From the NCBI RefSeq assembly GCF_012844365.1, contig NZ_CP051626.1:2666001-2730000 (forward strand): 64,000 nt of DNA. The letters are read 5' to 3'. This stretch comes from Brevibacterium sp. 'Marine'. Its GTDB lineage: Bacteria > Actinomycetota > Actinomycetes > Actinomycetales > Brevibacteriaceae. Position 1 is the first letter of the stretch, and the number at the start of each line of letters is the position of its first letter. Position numbers and translations under genes: made by a program. Positions 36,080 through 45,314 of the stretch are shown here, piece after piece. Below the pieces are notes generated by a model. That model was given only the letters and a program-made list of their open reading frames with translations, did not search any database and was not told the DNA's origin.

Positions 36080-36110
36080 AGTCTATCCCGGTTGGGCAAG
36101 TCATTTCCAA
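36080..36110 (-). promoter_or_regulatory. Candidate rpsB promoter
   Basis: On the minus strand TTGGAA (36110-36105) and TAGACT (36085-36080) are separated by 19 bases, about 245 bases ahead of rpsB. The -10 is good for an actinomycete; the spacing is slightly long. Confidence 0.4.
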
Positions 36111-36350
36111 TCACGGTCGATCCCCCGCCGAGGCGGCCCACCGATGCGGATCAACGCATCGACTCGTGCGTCGGCAGCTGTGGATCGTTCGGTGGAGTGG
36201 GAGCCGCGGCGACCGGTCCCGTCGGTCGTGGGGACCTGAATCGCCGTCGATTCGGTGCACTCGACCATCGCTTCCTGTGGACTGGCGTGCGACTCGAACG
36301 TCGGCGCCTTGTGGAGGGAGGCGGATCGTCCACAGGGGTGATACTCGCGG

Positions 36351-37454
36351 ATGACACGACCTTGCGCGACGGGTTTGCATGCTCCCATGACTCACTTCGC
36401 GCTCGACCGCCTCCGCCTGCTGTTCCGCCTTCGAGCGAGACGCTCAAGCCTGCGCTCACCGCAGTCACTGCTTCTTGCCGCGATCATCGCAACGGCACTT
36501 GTGCTCACGGGCACTCCCCCGACGGCGAGCGCCGCGGCCCCTACGTCGACAATGCAGCAGGGCGGTATGCCGAGGAGTGCTCCGACGAATTGGGTCACAC
36601 CGGTGCCGGCGATGGAGATCATCGAAGCATTCGATCCTCCGGACAAGCCGTGGCTGACCGGCCATCGCGGAATCGACGTGCTCGCAGTCGTTGGCGAACC
36701 GCTGCGGGCACCGACGGGAGGGACGATCCGCTTTGCCGGCACGGTGGCGGGGACTGCGACCGTCAGCATTCTCACCGAGTCCGGTCATGTGCTCACGTTC
36801 CAGCCGGCCGCGACGTCGTTGGAGAAGGGTCAGGGATTTGCCGCCGGCGAGAAGATCGGCACGGTGGGCAGCGGTGGCCACTGTCGGCGTTCGTGCCTGC
36901 ACATCGGAGCATGGCCGGCCGCGAGCGATAAGAGGTACGTCGATCCGGGCAAGTTCTTCGGTCAGGAGAAGTCTGCGCTGCTGCCTCTGTCGCGGAAGCC
37001 TGCGAAAGAACCGAGAGGAGGCGGGGATTCGACCGCCTCCGGTGCCGGAGCGTGGGGCGGTCACCGCAATGGGCGGATTCCCGCCTCGGCGATGTGTGCG
37101 TTGGAGTCGGCTCCCGGGCAGATGCTGCGCTGCGATGCTCAAGCGGCCTTCGATCGGCTCTCGACAGCGTTCGAGGCTCGGTTCGGTGCCCCGATCTCGG
37201 TCACCGACGCCTACCGGGACTACGCCACGCAGGTGATCCTCAAACGGCGGAAAGGGCGGATGGCGGCGACACCGGGAACGTCGAATCATGGGTGGGCGCT
37301 GGCGGTCGACCTCGGCAGCGGGATCAATTCCTTCGGCACCGCGCAACATCAGTGGATGCGGACGAATGCGCCGAGGTTCGGGTGGATCCATCCCGGTTGG
37401 GCGCGGCAGACGGGGTCGCTGCCCGAGCCGTGGCATTGGGAATTCCGGAAGTAG
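36351..37454 (+). CDS. Secreted M23-M15 double peptidase
   Basis: 367 residues (the ATG at 36387 is an alternative start). A signal peptide ends near TASAAA (about 62). An M23/LytM domain spans about 85-205: HRGID gives His105 and Asp109, but the usual HxH is CLH (Cys182, His184), so catalysis by this half is doubtful. A Gly/Ser linker follows, then an M15 D,D-carboxypeptidase (VanY) domain at about 240-367 with SNHGWALAVD (His313, Asp320) and PWHWEF (His362, Glu364), which looks intact. The gene sits divergent from rpsB, where related actinobacteria have an M23 protein alone. Likely trims peptidoglycan peptides outside the cell. Confidence 0.85.
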   Translation: MTRPCATGLHAPMTHFALDRLRLLFRLRARRSSLRSPQSLLLAAIIATALVLTGTPPTASAAAPTSTMQQGGMPRSAPTNWVTPVPAMEIIEAFDPPDKPWLTGHRGIDVLAVVGEPLRAPTGGTIRFAGTVAGTATVSILTESGHVLTFQPAATSLEKGQGFAAGEKIGTVGSGGHCRRSCLHIGAWPAASDKRYVDPGKFFGQEKSALLPLSRKPAKEPRGGGDSTASGAGAWGGHRNGRIPASAMCALESAPGQMLRCDAQAAFDRLSTAFEARFGAPISVTDAYRDYATQVILKRRKGRMAATPGTSNHGWALAVDLGSGINSFGTAQHQWMRTNAPRFGWIHPGWARQTGSLPEPWHWEFRK

Positions 37455-37517
37455 AGCGCCTCGGTCAGGCCGACGCTTCCGCCATGGCTCTGCCGGCCAA
37501 GTGCGTCACGGTGGGTC

Positions 37518-38588
37518 TCAGGCTCGCGGGTGAGCGCGCCTGTAGGTGTCCTGCAGCCGCTGCATGGACACCTGGGTGTAGATCTGCGTGCTGCTCATCG
37601 TGGAGTGGCCGAGCAGCTCTTGGATCTGTCGCAGGTCGGCCCCGCGATCGAGCATATGCGTGGCCGCCGAATGCCGCAGACCGTGCGGTCCGATGTCGGG
37701 AGCACTGGGGTCGTCGGAGCCGTAGCGGTGAACGAGTTCGCGCACCTGCCGCGCACCGATGCGCCCTCCACGGACGCCGAGGAACAGTGCGTCGCCGCTG
37801 TGGGGACCGGCGAACAGGTCGCGGGTGGCGAGCCAGTCGTCGAGGGCTCTGCGTGCCGGGGCGCCGAATGGGACGCGACGTTCTTTGTCGCCTTTGCCGA
37901 GCACGGTGATCATCGATGCGCGGTCGTCGATGTCGCTGCGGTCGAGTCCGGTCAGTTCGGAGACGCGGATCGCGGTGGCGTAGAGCATTTCGAGGATCGC
38001 GGCATCGCGGATGCGTTTGGCCGCGTCGAGCGGGTCGCTCTTGTCCGTGTCGCCCTGTGCCGTGTCGCCCGTCGTGGGGCCCGTCGTGGCGCCCGTCGTG
38101 GCGCCTCCAGCCGCCGAATCGCTCGCGTCGGTGTCTCCGGTTCGCGGGCCTTCGGCAGCGGAGATGAGGTCGGCGGCCTGCTGCGGTTTGAGCACGGTGG
38201 GCAGCCGGGAGTCCTTCTTCGGAGTCCGCAGACGTGCCGCCGGGTTGTTCGACAGTCCCAGGTTGCTCACACCGTAGGCGAAGAAGGAGCGAACAGCGGC
38301 GATCTTGCGAGCCACCGTCGATTTCGCGGCACCGGCGTCGTCGAGAGTGATGAGCCAGGAACGCAGATCATCGAGTTCGACGGAGGCGAGATCGATGCGT
38401 GCGCCGGACGTCGTCGACGGGTGTCCACCCTCGGTCCCGCGCCGGAGCTTCGTCGAGTGCACGGCGTGGTCGAGGAAGTCGGAGACGTCGGCGACGTAGG
38501 CACGAGCAGTGTGCTCGGAGACGTCACGAGACCGCAGGTGGTCGGCATAGCCTGTCACCACCTCGGCGACGGTCGAAGATGTGCTCAC
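37518..38588 (-). CDS. xerC: Tyrosine recombinase XerC
   Basis: Resolves chromosome dimers at dif with XerD. The catalytic set is complete: Arg in ATAIRVSELTGL, Lys in VLGKGDKERRVPFG, HGLRHSAATH, LGHSTMSSTQIYT with the nucleophilic Tyr. 356 residues is above the usual 300 because of a Ser/Thr-rich insert after TTLD-like GTEGGHPSTTSGA and a second of repeated ATTGATTGPTTGD (near 38050-38105). The start is the GTG at 38588. It follows dprA, a common actinobacterial arrangement, and is a housekeeping gene rather than a phage integrase. Confidence 0.92.
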   Translation of the reverse strand: MSTSSTVAEVVTGYADHLRSRDVSEHTARAYVADVSDFLDHAVHSTKLRRGTEGGHPSTTSGARIDLASVELDDLRSWLITLDDAGAAKSTVARKIAAVRSFFAYGVSNLGLSNNPAARLRTPKKDSRLPTVLKPQQAADLISAAEGPRTGDTDASDSAAGGATTGATTGPTTGDTAQGDTDKSDPLDAAKRIRDAAILEMLYATAIRVSELTGLDRSDIDDRASMITVLGKGDKERRVPFGAPARRALDDWLATRDLFAGPHSGDALFLGVRGGRIGARQVRELVHRYGSDDPSAPDIGPHGLRHSAATHMLDRGADLRQIQELLGHSTMSSTQIYTQVSMQRLQDTYRRAHPRA

Positions 38589-38615
38589 GCCCCCAGGATA
38601 CGTGGACGGTCGGGC

Positions 38616-39845
38616 TCAGCCGCGGGACGTGCGCAGTTTCACCCACCCGGTGTCGCGGCGTTCGGCCATTCCGGCCAGGTCGAGAGTAGTCAGCGAATTG
38701 AGCGCATCTGCGATCGTCAGTCCTGCCCGAGAGGCGATGGTCCCGACGTCGAGCGGCTTCGATACGGTCAGCGCATTCAGGCAGATCTTCTCCCGCTCAT
38801 CAAGCGCTTCACGGGGGTCGGGAGGCGGCGGACGTTCTCCGTTCTCTGCGGCGGCGCCCGCCGCGGTCGCGTCGAAGAGCGCCGGAGTCTCGTCGTCCAT
38901 GAGTGCGATGACATCGTCGCTGCAGGTGACGAGTTCTGCTTCGTGCTCGCGCACGAGCTTGTGGGCCCCGGTCGACGACGCCGAGTACACGGACCCGGGG
39001 AAGGCCGCGACCTGCCGGGAGAGTTCGAGGGCATGCCGCGCGGTGTTGAGTGCTCCGCTGCGCCAACCGGCTTCGACGATGACGCTGACCTGCGCCGAGG
39101 CGGCGATGAGTCGGTTGCGCAGCAGGAACCGGTGGCGCATCGGCGTCATTCCCGGTGCCGTCTCGGACACGATGGCGCCGGTGGAGAGGATCTGTTCGAA
39201 CAGGTCGGCGTTCGCCGCCGGATAGAAGCGATCGACTCCCCCTGCCATGAATGCCACCGTCGGCGCTTCCCTGGCGATGGCGGCTCGGTGGGCGGCTGCG
39301 TCGATGCCGAATGCGCCTCCGGACACGACGGTGATTCCGCGAGCCGCCAGGTCCCATGCAAGGTCAGAGGCGCATTTGGTTCCGTAGCTGCTGGCCGCTC
39401 TGGCCCCGACGACGGCAACGGCTCGAGCCAGGACGGTGCTGAGGGAGGCAGCTCCCCGCACCCACAGACCCAAGGGTGCTGCGGGACCGAGGTCGTCGAG
39501 CATTCGGGGCCACTCGTCATCATCGGGAATGACCAGTCGGCCGCCGATTCTCGCAATCTTGTCCAGATCATCCCCTCTCGTCTCGACGTCCCCGGCTCGC
39601 ACCGCCCACCGGTCGATGGCCTCGGGCATCTGCCCGTGTTCGGCCGCCTCGGTGCCGGTGACTGTCAGACCGTGGACGGCTTCGTGAGCGGTGGTCTCAC
39701 CGCGGCCGACGGCCATGATGATCCCTTGGGCGGCGACCGGACCGATTCCGTCGACGAGCCGTTTGAGCAGACCGTCGCCGGGCTCACCGATGCGCAGCAG
39801 TGAGGCGATGGCTGCGCGGACGTCCTCATCAGTGTTCATGGTCAT
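38616..39845 (-). CDS. dprA: DNA-processing protein DprA
   Basis: Loads RecA on incoming single-stranded DNA during natural transformation. 409 residues: a SAM-like N-terminal region, the Rossmann core with VAVVGARAASSYG, VSGGAFGIDAAAHRAAI and FLLRNRLIAASAQVSVIVEA, and a C-terminal winged helix (LTVSKPLDVGTIASRAGL). The start overlaps the comM stop by four bases (ATGA). Competence has not been shown here; dprA and comM occur in many non-transformable actinobacteria. Confidence 0.94.
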   Translation of the reverse strand: MTMNTDEDVRAAIASLLRIGEPGDGLLKRLVDGIGPVAAQGIIMAVGRGETTAHEAVHGLTVTGTEAAEHGQMPEAIDRWAVRAGDVETRGDDLDKIARIGGRLVIPDDDEWPRMLDDLGPAAPLGLWVRGAASLSTVLARAVAVVGARAASSYGTKCASDLAWDLAARGITVVSGGAFGIDAAAHRAAIAREAPTVAFMAGGVDRFYPAANADLFEQILSTGAIVSETAPGMTPMRHRFLLRNRLIAASAQVSVIVEAGWRSGALNTARHALELSRQVAAFPGSVYSASSTGAHKLVREHEAELVTCSDDVIALMDDETPALFDATAAGAAAENGERPPPPDPREALDEREKICLNALTVSKPLDVGTIASRAGLTIADALNSLTTLDLAGMAERRDTGWVKLRTSRG

Positions 39846-41488
39846 GACTCCTGCGTCCTCAGGGCGAGCGCCGTTCTCATCGTGTCGGGGTCGGGACCGG
39901 GTTTCCCGGCCAGATCAGCCAGAGTAGTGGCGACACGCAGCACCCTGTCATAGCCGCGCATGGTGATCCGGCCCGTGTCGAGCGCCCGGTCGAGATCGGA
40001 CAGGTCTGCCGGTGTGAGTGCGAAGTGGTCGCGCAGCCAGGTTCCGGGCGCTTCGGCGTTGAGCCTCCAGTCGCAGTCGGCGAAGCGTTCGGCCTGCCGG
40101 TTCCGCGCGTCGAGTACGCGGGCCGCCACTGTGGCGCTCGTCTCCTGGTCCCCGCCGAGGCGGAGGTCGGCCGGGGAGACGGGAAAGAGTTCGAGCTGCA
40201 GGTCGACTCGGTCGAGCAGCGGCCCCGACAGCCGATTGCGATAGCGGCGTTTGTCCAGAGGGGTGCATCGACAGTCCGCACCGACCCCGGCCATCCCGAC
40301 CCCGCAGGGGCAGGGGTTCGCGGCCATGATGAGTTGGAACGAGGCCGGAAGCACCATCGATCCCCACGCACGGTGGATGTGGACGCGACGGGATTCCATC
40401 GGCTGCCGCAGGGCTTCGAGGACGTCGCGGGAGAATTCGGGAGCTTCGTCCATGAACAGCACCCCGCGGTGGGCGCGGCTCAGCACTCCGACAGTTCCGG
40501 GTCGGCGTCCGCCGATGAGCGCCGAGGCGGTGCTGCGGTGGTGGGGTGCTTCGAACGGGGGCCGGTGGTCGAGTCCGTCGATGCCGTCGAGTTCGCCGCG
40601 CAGCGAGCGGACGGCGGCGACCTCGACGGCTTCATCGTCGTTCAGCGGCGGCAGGATTCCGGGCAGGCACTGGGCGAGCAGGGTCTTGCCCGCTCCGGGT
40701 GTGCCGCGCATGAGCAGGTTGTGCCCGCCCGCGGCGGCGACTTCGAGGCCGAATCGCCCTTCGGCCTGTCCTTGGACTTCGCAGAGATCGTGGAGTTCCG
40801 GGGCCACGGGGACAGGTTGGTCCATGTCGAGGACCGCCGGCAGTGCAGGTACGGCCATCGATCCGCCATAGGCATTGACCACCTCGGCCAGAGAGGCGAC
40901 CGGGAGGACTCTGGCGCGTCCGATGAGCCGTGCCTCGTCGGCATTGCCGATGGGGACGACGAACCGGTCGAAACCGGCCTGCAGCGCTGTGTGCAGGGAC
41001 GGGAGCACCCCGGTGACGGGACGGATTCTGCCGTCGAGCCCGATCTCACCGCAGTGGATGACGCTGCCGGTGTCCTCGGTGGTGATCAGGGACAGTGCTC
41101 TGAGCACGGCGACGGCGATGCCGAGGTCGAATCCGGTGCCGATCTTCGGCACTGTTCCAGGGGTGAGATTGATTGTCAGGTGTTCTGTGGCGACGGGTTC
41201 TCCGAGGTAGGCCAGGGCCGCCCGAAGTCGCTTGCGCGATTCGCTCACCGAGGCATCCGGCAGTCCGACGATGTCGATTCCGGGCAGCCCCGCGCTGACG
41301 CTGGCTTCGATCGACACGATCTTCCCGGTCAGCCCCCACAGTGCCACGGCGGAGGCCCGTCCGATGGTGTGCGCCGAGGAGGCGGGTTCGACATCGTCGG
41401 CCCCGGCCTGTTCGTCCGGCTCGAGCGGTTCGACCGGCTCGGCCTGCTCGAACGGCGGTTCCTCCTGTCCCGGGACCCCCTCGCTCAT
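39842..41488 (-). CDS. comM: YifB/ComM Mg-chelatase-like AAA+ ATPase
   Basis: Hexameric helicase-type ATPase that aids branch migration in transformation. 548 residues. The N-terminal ChlI domain has SVSAGLPGIDIVGLPD and HLTINLTPGTVPK; Walker A is GTPGAGKTLLA, Walker B VLFMDEAPEF, and ANPCPCG lies in the AAA region. The C-terminal domain is at about 440-540. It overlaps yraN and dprA by four bases each, so yraN-comM-dprA is one translationally coupled unit. Confidence 0.94.
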   Translation of the reverse strand: MSEGVPGQEEPPFEQAEPVEPLEPDEQAGADDVEPASSAHTIGRASAVALWGLTGKIVSIEASVSAGLPGIDIVGLPDASVSESRKRLRAALAYLGEPVATEHLTINLTPGTVPKIGTGFDLGIAVAVLRALSLITTEDTGSVIHCGEIGLDGRIRPVTGVLPSLHTALQAGFDRFVVPIGNADEARLIGRARVLPVASLAEVVNAYGGSMAVPALPAVLDMDQPVPVAPELHDLCEVQGQAEGRFGLEVAAAGGHNLLMRGTPGAGKTLLAQCLPGILPPLNDDEAVEVAAVRSLRGELDGIDGLDHRPPFEAPHHRSTASALIGGRRPGTVGVLSRAHRGVLFMDEAPEFSRDVLEALRQPMESRRVHIHRAWGSMVLPASFQLIMAANPCPCGVGMAGVGADCRCTPLDKRRYRNRLSGPLLDRVDLQLELFPVSPADLRLGGDQETSATVAARVLDARNRQAERFADCDWRLNAEAPGTWLRDHFALTPADLSDLDRALDTGRITMRGYDRVLRVATTLADLAGKPGPDPDTMRTALALRTQES

Positions 41489-41904
41489 GAGTCGACCTGG
41501 ATGTTCGGGCAGTGGAAGTACTGGACGCGCGGTTCCATGATGATTCCGAGCGCATCGATGCGCGTGGCCGGAAAGTATTCGTCCTGCCCGCTCAGCCAGA
41601 TCCCGGCCAGTGTGCGGATGCGGACGAGTTTGGTTCGGGTCACGGCTTCCAGCGGTGATCCCAGCAGTGCGGTGCGCCGTGTCTTGACCTCGACGAAGAC
41701 CGCGGTGTCACCGTCGCGGGCGATGATGTCGAGCTCTCCTCGCGCGCACCGGAAGTTGCGTTCGAGAACGACCAGACCGGCGTCCTCCAAGAATGCGACC
41801 GCGAGGTCCTCTCCCCTGCTGCCGAGCGCCTGCTTACGCAGGCCCTTCACGGTCCGCGTGCTCTTCGACGCTCGTGTCCGACCGGGTGTTCGTATCCGTC
41901 CCAT
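41485..41904 (-). CDS. yraN: YraN (UPF0102) endonuclease-fold protein
   Basis: 139 residues. GSRGEDLAVAFLEDAGLVVLE, CARGELDIIARDGDTAVFVEV and KTRRTALLGSPLEAV match the Holliday-junction-resolvase-like YraN family with the E..D..E.K active-site pattern. The nuclease activity of this group is not well established. It is first in yraN-comM-dprA and is separated from DUF2469 by a terminator. Confidence 0.92.
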   Translation of the reverse strand: MGRIRTPGRTRASKSTRTVKGLRKQALGSRGEDLAVAFLEDAGLVVLERNFRCARGELDIIARDGDTAVFVEVKTRRTALLGSPLEAVTRTKLVRIRTLAGIWLSGQDEYFPATRIDALGIIMEPRVQYFHCPNIQVDS

Positions 41905-41947
41905 GTCGGTCAGATGACCACGACGCCGTGGCTGTGCGGAAGAGCAG

Positions 41948-41987
41948 AAAATGGGCCTGTGGACGGCGCCCGACCGTCCACAGGCCC
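41948..41987 (-). terminator. Terminator after the DUF2469 gene
   Basis: A perfect 14-bp stem (GGGCCTGTGGACGG at 41953-41966, CCGTCCACAGGCCC at 41974-41987) with a 7-base loop, followed by ATTTT on the minus strand. It ends the lepB-rnhB-DUF2469 unit before yraN. Confidence 0.85.
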
Positions 41988-42073
41988 ACGACGGTCAAGT
42001 CAGAGCGGCGTCCACAGCGATCGGTGCGCGAGTGGTCGAGCCCAGGCTCCGCCGATGATGTGAGGAAGCCGCC

Positions 42074-42391
42074 TCAGCCGCGGATCGCCGTCGGCGGTTC
42101 GAGATCGGACTTCGCGATCTCCTCGATGTTGACGTCCTTGAACGTCAGCACGTGCACGGTCTTGATGAACCGTGCCGATCGGTAGCTGTCCCACACCCAG
42201 GCGTCGCGCAGGGTGAGTTCGAAGTACACGTCGCCGGCGTCGTTGTGGGCCTTGAGGTCGACGTGGTTGGCGAGGTAGAACCGACGCTCGGTCTCGACGA
42301 CATAGGCGAAGAGACCGACGACGTCCCGGTATTCCTTGTACAGCGCAAGTTCGAGTTGCGCTTCGTAGTCGTCAAGATCATCGGCACTCAT
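42074..42391 (-). CDS. DUF2469 protein
   Basis: 105-residue actinobacterial protein of unknown function, starting at the ATG at 42391 (MSADDLDDYEAQLELALYKE) with AAGGAGG upstream. YKEYRDVVGLFAYVVETERRFYLAN and AHNDAGDVYFELTLRDAWVWD are the conserved stretches. It overlaps the rnhB stop by four bases, the same pairing as Mycobacterium Rv2901c-Rv2902c. Confidence 0.92.
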   Translation of the reverse strand: MSADDLDDYEAQLELALYKEYRDVVGLFAYVVETERRFYLANHVDLKAHNDAGDVYFELTLRDAWVWDSYRSARFIKTVHVLTFKDVNIEEIAKSDLEPPTAIRG

Positions 42392-43200
42392 GACAGGCCC
42401 TCCTTCGCTCTTGAGTCCGCGCTCAGGCGGAAGCTTCTCCGGTGGTGGATGCTGGGGCCGAGTTCGGCGATGCCCTGTCGGTGCTTCACCGTCCCGTATC
42501 CCACGTTCGATTCCCAACCATAGTGCGGATGAGCCTCGGCGAGGGCGATCATCGTCTCGTCGCGTGCCACTTTCGCCACGATGCTTGCCGCCGCAATCGC
42601 CGGAACCGAGCCGTCGCCCTTGATCACGGTGCGCACCGGCGGCAGTTCGAGGTCGGCACAGTCTCCGAATATCCCCAGGCAATCGAGGGTGAGTGGGGCC
42701 GAGAGCCAATCGTGGCGGCCGTCGAGGAGCACCATCGTACGGTCAGGGAATTCGCCCACCGAGGCGGCTCTGCCATCGACATCGACTCCGCCCGAACCGT
42801 TCTGTTCGGAACCGATCGAACAATGACCCTCGGAACGCGGGTCCGCCCAATCGCTGAGCATCGACATCATGGCGCGGCGTCCGGCGAGGTTGAGGGCCAT
42901 CGTCATCCCCACCTCGTCGAGTTCGGCAGGAGTCGTCGACCCCACCGCCGCGACGGTCGCCCACGATCGCACTCGCTCGGTGGCCTCCTGCCTCGACTGC
43001 GCGCTCAGCTGCTTCGAGTCATGGATGCCGGCGGGTACCTCGGCGGCGGTGAGGGCGCGCAGATCGAACAGGGCGACACCGACACCGACGGGCCCGGCCA
43101 GAGCGCCGCGGCCCACCTCGTCGACGCCGATGACGAAATCGAATCCCTCGCTGAGCAGTCCGCGTTCGACGCTGAGGTCGGTCAGTCCACGTGCGGCCAT
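42388..43200 (-). CDS. rnhB: Ribonuclease HII
   Basis: Removes ribonucleotides embedded in DNA. 270 residues from the ATG at 43200. The catalytic IGVDEVGRGALAGPV and the later KGDGSVPAIAAASIVAKVARD are intact. A Ser/Gly-rich insert (about 128-150; RSEGHCSIGSEQNGSGGVDV) makes it slightly longer than usual. The start overlaps the lepB stop by one base (TGATG) and the stop overlaps DUF2469 by four. Confidence 0.95.
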   Translation of the reverse strand: MAARGLTDLSVERGLLSEGFDFVIGVDEVGRGALAGPVGVGVALFDLRALTAAEVPAGIHDSKQLSAQSRQEATERVRSWATVAAVGSTTPAELDEVGMTMALNLAGRRAMMSMLSDWADPRSEGHCSIGSEQNGSGGVDVDGRAASVGEFPDRTMVLLDGRHDWLSAPLTLDCLGIFGDCADLELPPVRTVIKGDGSVPAIAAASIVAKVARDETMIALAEAHPHYGWESNVGYGTVKHRQGIAELGPSIHHRRSFRLSADSRAKEGLS

Positions 43201-43907
43201 CAGTTCCCGGTGATTCCCTCGGCGGTGTCCGGCACGTCCGCGAAGACCTCGTCGGGGGTCGAGACCCAGCTGAAGTGTTTGAACGGCCAGTTGATGAGGA
43301 ACACGGTGCCGACCACGTCCTCCTCGGCCACATAGGGGTCGGTGTCCATGTGGTAGCGGGAATCGGCGGAGTTGCCGCGGTTGTCGCCCATCACCCAGTA
43401 GTGGCCCTCGGGCACGGTGACTTCGAATTCGACCTCCGAGGGGGCGGTGCCCGCATCGAGGTAGGATTCGTCGATAGGTTCGCCGTTGACCAGCAGGCGA
43501 CCTTCGGCGTCGCAGCACTTGATCGTGTCACCGCCGACGCCGATGACGCGTTTGATCAGCTGATTGCCCGAGTCCGCGGGGGCCAATCCGATGAATTCGA
43601 GGATCGGGTTGGGCGTGTATTCGGCGGTCTCGGCCGCCGAGAGCCAATGATCGGGGTCGTCGAAGACGATGATGTCGCCGCGGTCGGCGGGTCCGAAGCG
43701 GTGAGCCAGCTGGTTGACGAGGACCCGGTCATCGACCTGGAGGGTGGTCATCATCGATTCGGACGGGATGTAGAACGCGCGGACGACCCACGTCTTCAGC
43801 GCCGTCGAGATGAGCAGGGCGATGACGATGATCGCCAGGGTCTCCAGCAGCCCGCGCGCGAACCGTTTCGAGGCGGGTGGCGGGGAAGCTTCGGATTCGC
43901 TTGTCAT
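43200..43907 (-). CDS. lepB: Type I signal peptidase, copy 1
   Basis: Membrane serine protease that removes signal peptides. 235 residues from the ATG at 43907. One N-terminal helix (LLETLAIIVIALLISTALKTW), then YIPSESMMTTL with the nucleophilic Ser51, QLIKRVIGVGGD with the general-base Lys, and GDNRGNSADSR. It is translationally coupled to rnhB. A second lepB lies 313 bases upstream on the same strand; the two are paralogues that may differ in substrate preference. Confidence 0.94.
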   Translation of the reverse strand: MTSESEASPPPASKRFARGLLETLAIIVIALLISTALKTWVVRAFYIPSESMMTTLQVDDRVLVNQLAHRFGPADRGDIIVFDDPDHWLSAAETAEYTPNPILEFIGLAPADSGNQLIKRVIGVGGDTIKCCDAEGRLLVNGEPIDESYLDAGTAPSEVEFEVTVPEGHYWVMGDNRGNSADSRYHMDTDPYVAEEDVVGTVFLINWPFKHFSWVSTPDEVFADVPDTAEGITGN

Positions 43908-44220
43908 TCGTTCGCTTTCACATCGGACCAGGACTGCGGCTGTTCGGATCAGCACTGCGGCTGCGGACTGAACCGAGCGTATCAGCACGACCGGAGCCTC
44001 ACGCTCAGCCGCAGTGCAGTTGAGTGCGAACGCTCAGCCGTCCGCGCAAGGCTCAGATGACGCCGAATTCCCCTCACCGAGGCGGGCTCCCGACCTCGCG
44101 TGTCAGAGGTCGGGACGGGAGTATGAGCACCGCGTGTCAGCTCCCACGGGTTCGAAGATCATACGCACCGATCGAAATCACCGCATTTGCACTTTGGACC
44201 CGCCCTCACCGAGGCGGCGC
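43908..44220. other. 313-base spacer between the two lepB genes
   Basis: No coding region supported. A perfect 10-bp hairpin (TCCCGACCTC at 44088-44097, GAGGTCGGGA at 44106-44115) lies 105 bases after the second lepB ends and may terminate it, though no T-run follows. The part next to the first lepB has a short imperfect tandem repeat of GGACTGCGGCTG type (43925-43975) and probably holds that gene's promoter. Confidence 0.5.
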
Positions 44221-44844
44221 TCAGTCGATCGAGGAGCCGTGTCCGATCACGGGGCCGATGACCCGATCGGTGGGGATGAATCCCCCACCGGGCCGTCCCA
44301 GCAGCGACCGGGAGTCGGCGGATTCATTGCGGTTGTCGCCCATCACCCACATGGTGCCGTCGGGGACTTCGATGGAGAATTCCACCGCCGAGGCTGGGGT
44401 GGGGGCATAGTCTTCGCGCAGAGGTTTGCCGTTGAGCAGCAGACGCCCCTTCGCGTCGCAGCATTCGAGGCTGTCACCGCCGACGGCGATGACGCGTTTG
44501 ACGTAGTAGACGTCCCGGGGGCCGAGTCCGACCCACGAGCCGATCTTCTGCAGAGGTGTGGGCAGCGCATCGTCGACGAACGATCCGCGACCGTCGAAGA
44601 CGACGATGTCTCCGCGTTGGAGGTCACCCCGCAGGGCATCCGGACGCCACACCGTGATCGAGTCGTCGACCTTGAGCGTCGGCTCCATCGAAGCACTCGG
44701 AATGGTGAAGCGCTGGATGACGAACCCGCGGATCGATCCGCCGAGGACGATGATGACGACGGCGATCGCAGCAATCGTCTTCCAGAACCGTGCCGAAGAC
44801 AGAAGACGCGACCCGAAGGTCGCGTCTTCATGTCTGTTCGGCAC
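44221..44844 (-). CDS. lepB: Type I signal peptidase, copy 2
   Basis: 207 residues from the GTG at 44844 (a GTG at 44862 is an alternative). TM segment FWKTIAAIAVVIIVLGGSIR, then FTIPSASMEPTLK with the catalytic Ser, YYVKRVIAVGGDSLECCDAKG with the Lys, and MGDNRNESADSR. It is about as complete as copy 1 and shares the CCDA-x-GRLL-x-NG stretch, pointing to tandem duplication. It lies 31 bases after rplS. Confidence 0.93.
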   Translation of the reverse strand: MPNRHEDATFGSRLLSSARFWKTIAAIAVVIIVLGGSIRGFVIQRFTIPSASMEPTLKVDDSITVWRPDALRGDLQRGDIVVFDGRGSFVDDALPTPLQKIGSWVGLGPRDVYYVKRVIAVGGDSLECCDAKGRLLLNGKPLREDYAPTPASAVEFSIEVPDGTMWVMGDNRNESADSRSLLGRPGGGFIPTDRVIGPVIGHGSSID

Positions 44845-44875
44845 CGTGTGATCATCTCCCACAGTGCCGGGCAAA

Positions 44876-45217
44876 TCAGGCCTTTTCGCGGATGCGAGCA
44901 GCCTTGCCGCGCAGTTCGCGCAGGTAGTACAGCTTCGCACGGCGCACTGCGCCGCGGGTGAGGACCTCGATCTTGTCGACGTTGGGCGAGTGCACCGGGA
45001 AGGTACGCTCCACACCGACGCCGAAGCTGATCTTACGAACGGTGAAGGTCTCGCGAACGCCGTCGCCCTGGCGACGGATGACGATTCCCTTGAAGACCTG
45101 GATACGCGAGCGCGAACCTTCGATCACCTTGACGTGAACGTTGAGGGTGTCGCCCGGGCGGAATTCGGGAACGTCAGACTTCAGCGAGGCTGCATCTACA
45201 ACATCGAGCTTCTGCAT
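44876..45217 (-). CDS. rplS: 50S ribosomal protein L19
   Basis: 113 residues from the ATG at 45217 with AGGAGAAAC upstream. [51 protein letters not shown] and the [25 protein letters not shown] signature are all present. It lies between lepB copy 2 and trmD, a conserved position. The 173-base leader holds inverted repeats. Confidence 0.98.
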   Translation of the reverse strand: MQKLDVVDAASLKSDVPEFRPGDTLNVHVKVIEGSRSRIQVFKGIVIRRQGDGVRETFTVRKISFGVGVERTFPVHSPNVDKIEVLTRGAVRRAKLYYLRELRGKAARIREKA

Positions 45218-45314
45218 TGTGGTTTCTCCTGTGGCCCCTGCTTCAGGTCGAGGACACGCATATCGGACCGGTGAACCGGTAGCTGGATCGTCTGTCGGGA
45301 TCTCTCCCCGTCGA

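Larger units (their letters stand above)
35838..36350. other. 513-base divergent spacer between rpsB and the M23-M15 gene
   Basis: No coding region supported. The rpsB side has a small leader hairpin (35858-35872) and a candidate promoter (36080-36110). The half nearer the peptidase gene is GC-rich and contains small ORFs on both strands without protein-like composition or ribosome binding sites. Confidence 0.6.

Noticed and set aside
37518-38588. Phage or island integrase
   Set aside because: The tyrosine recombinase lies next to dprA and reads as housekeeping XerC; no phage genes or att sites nearby.
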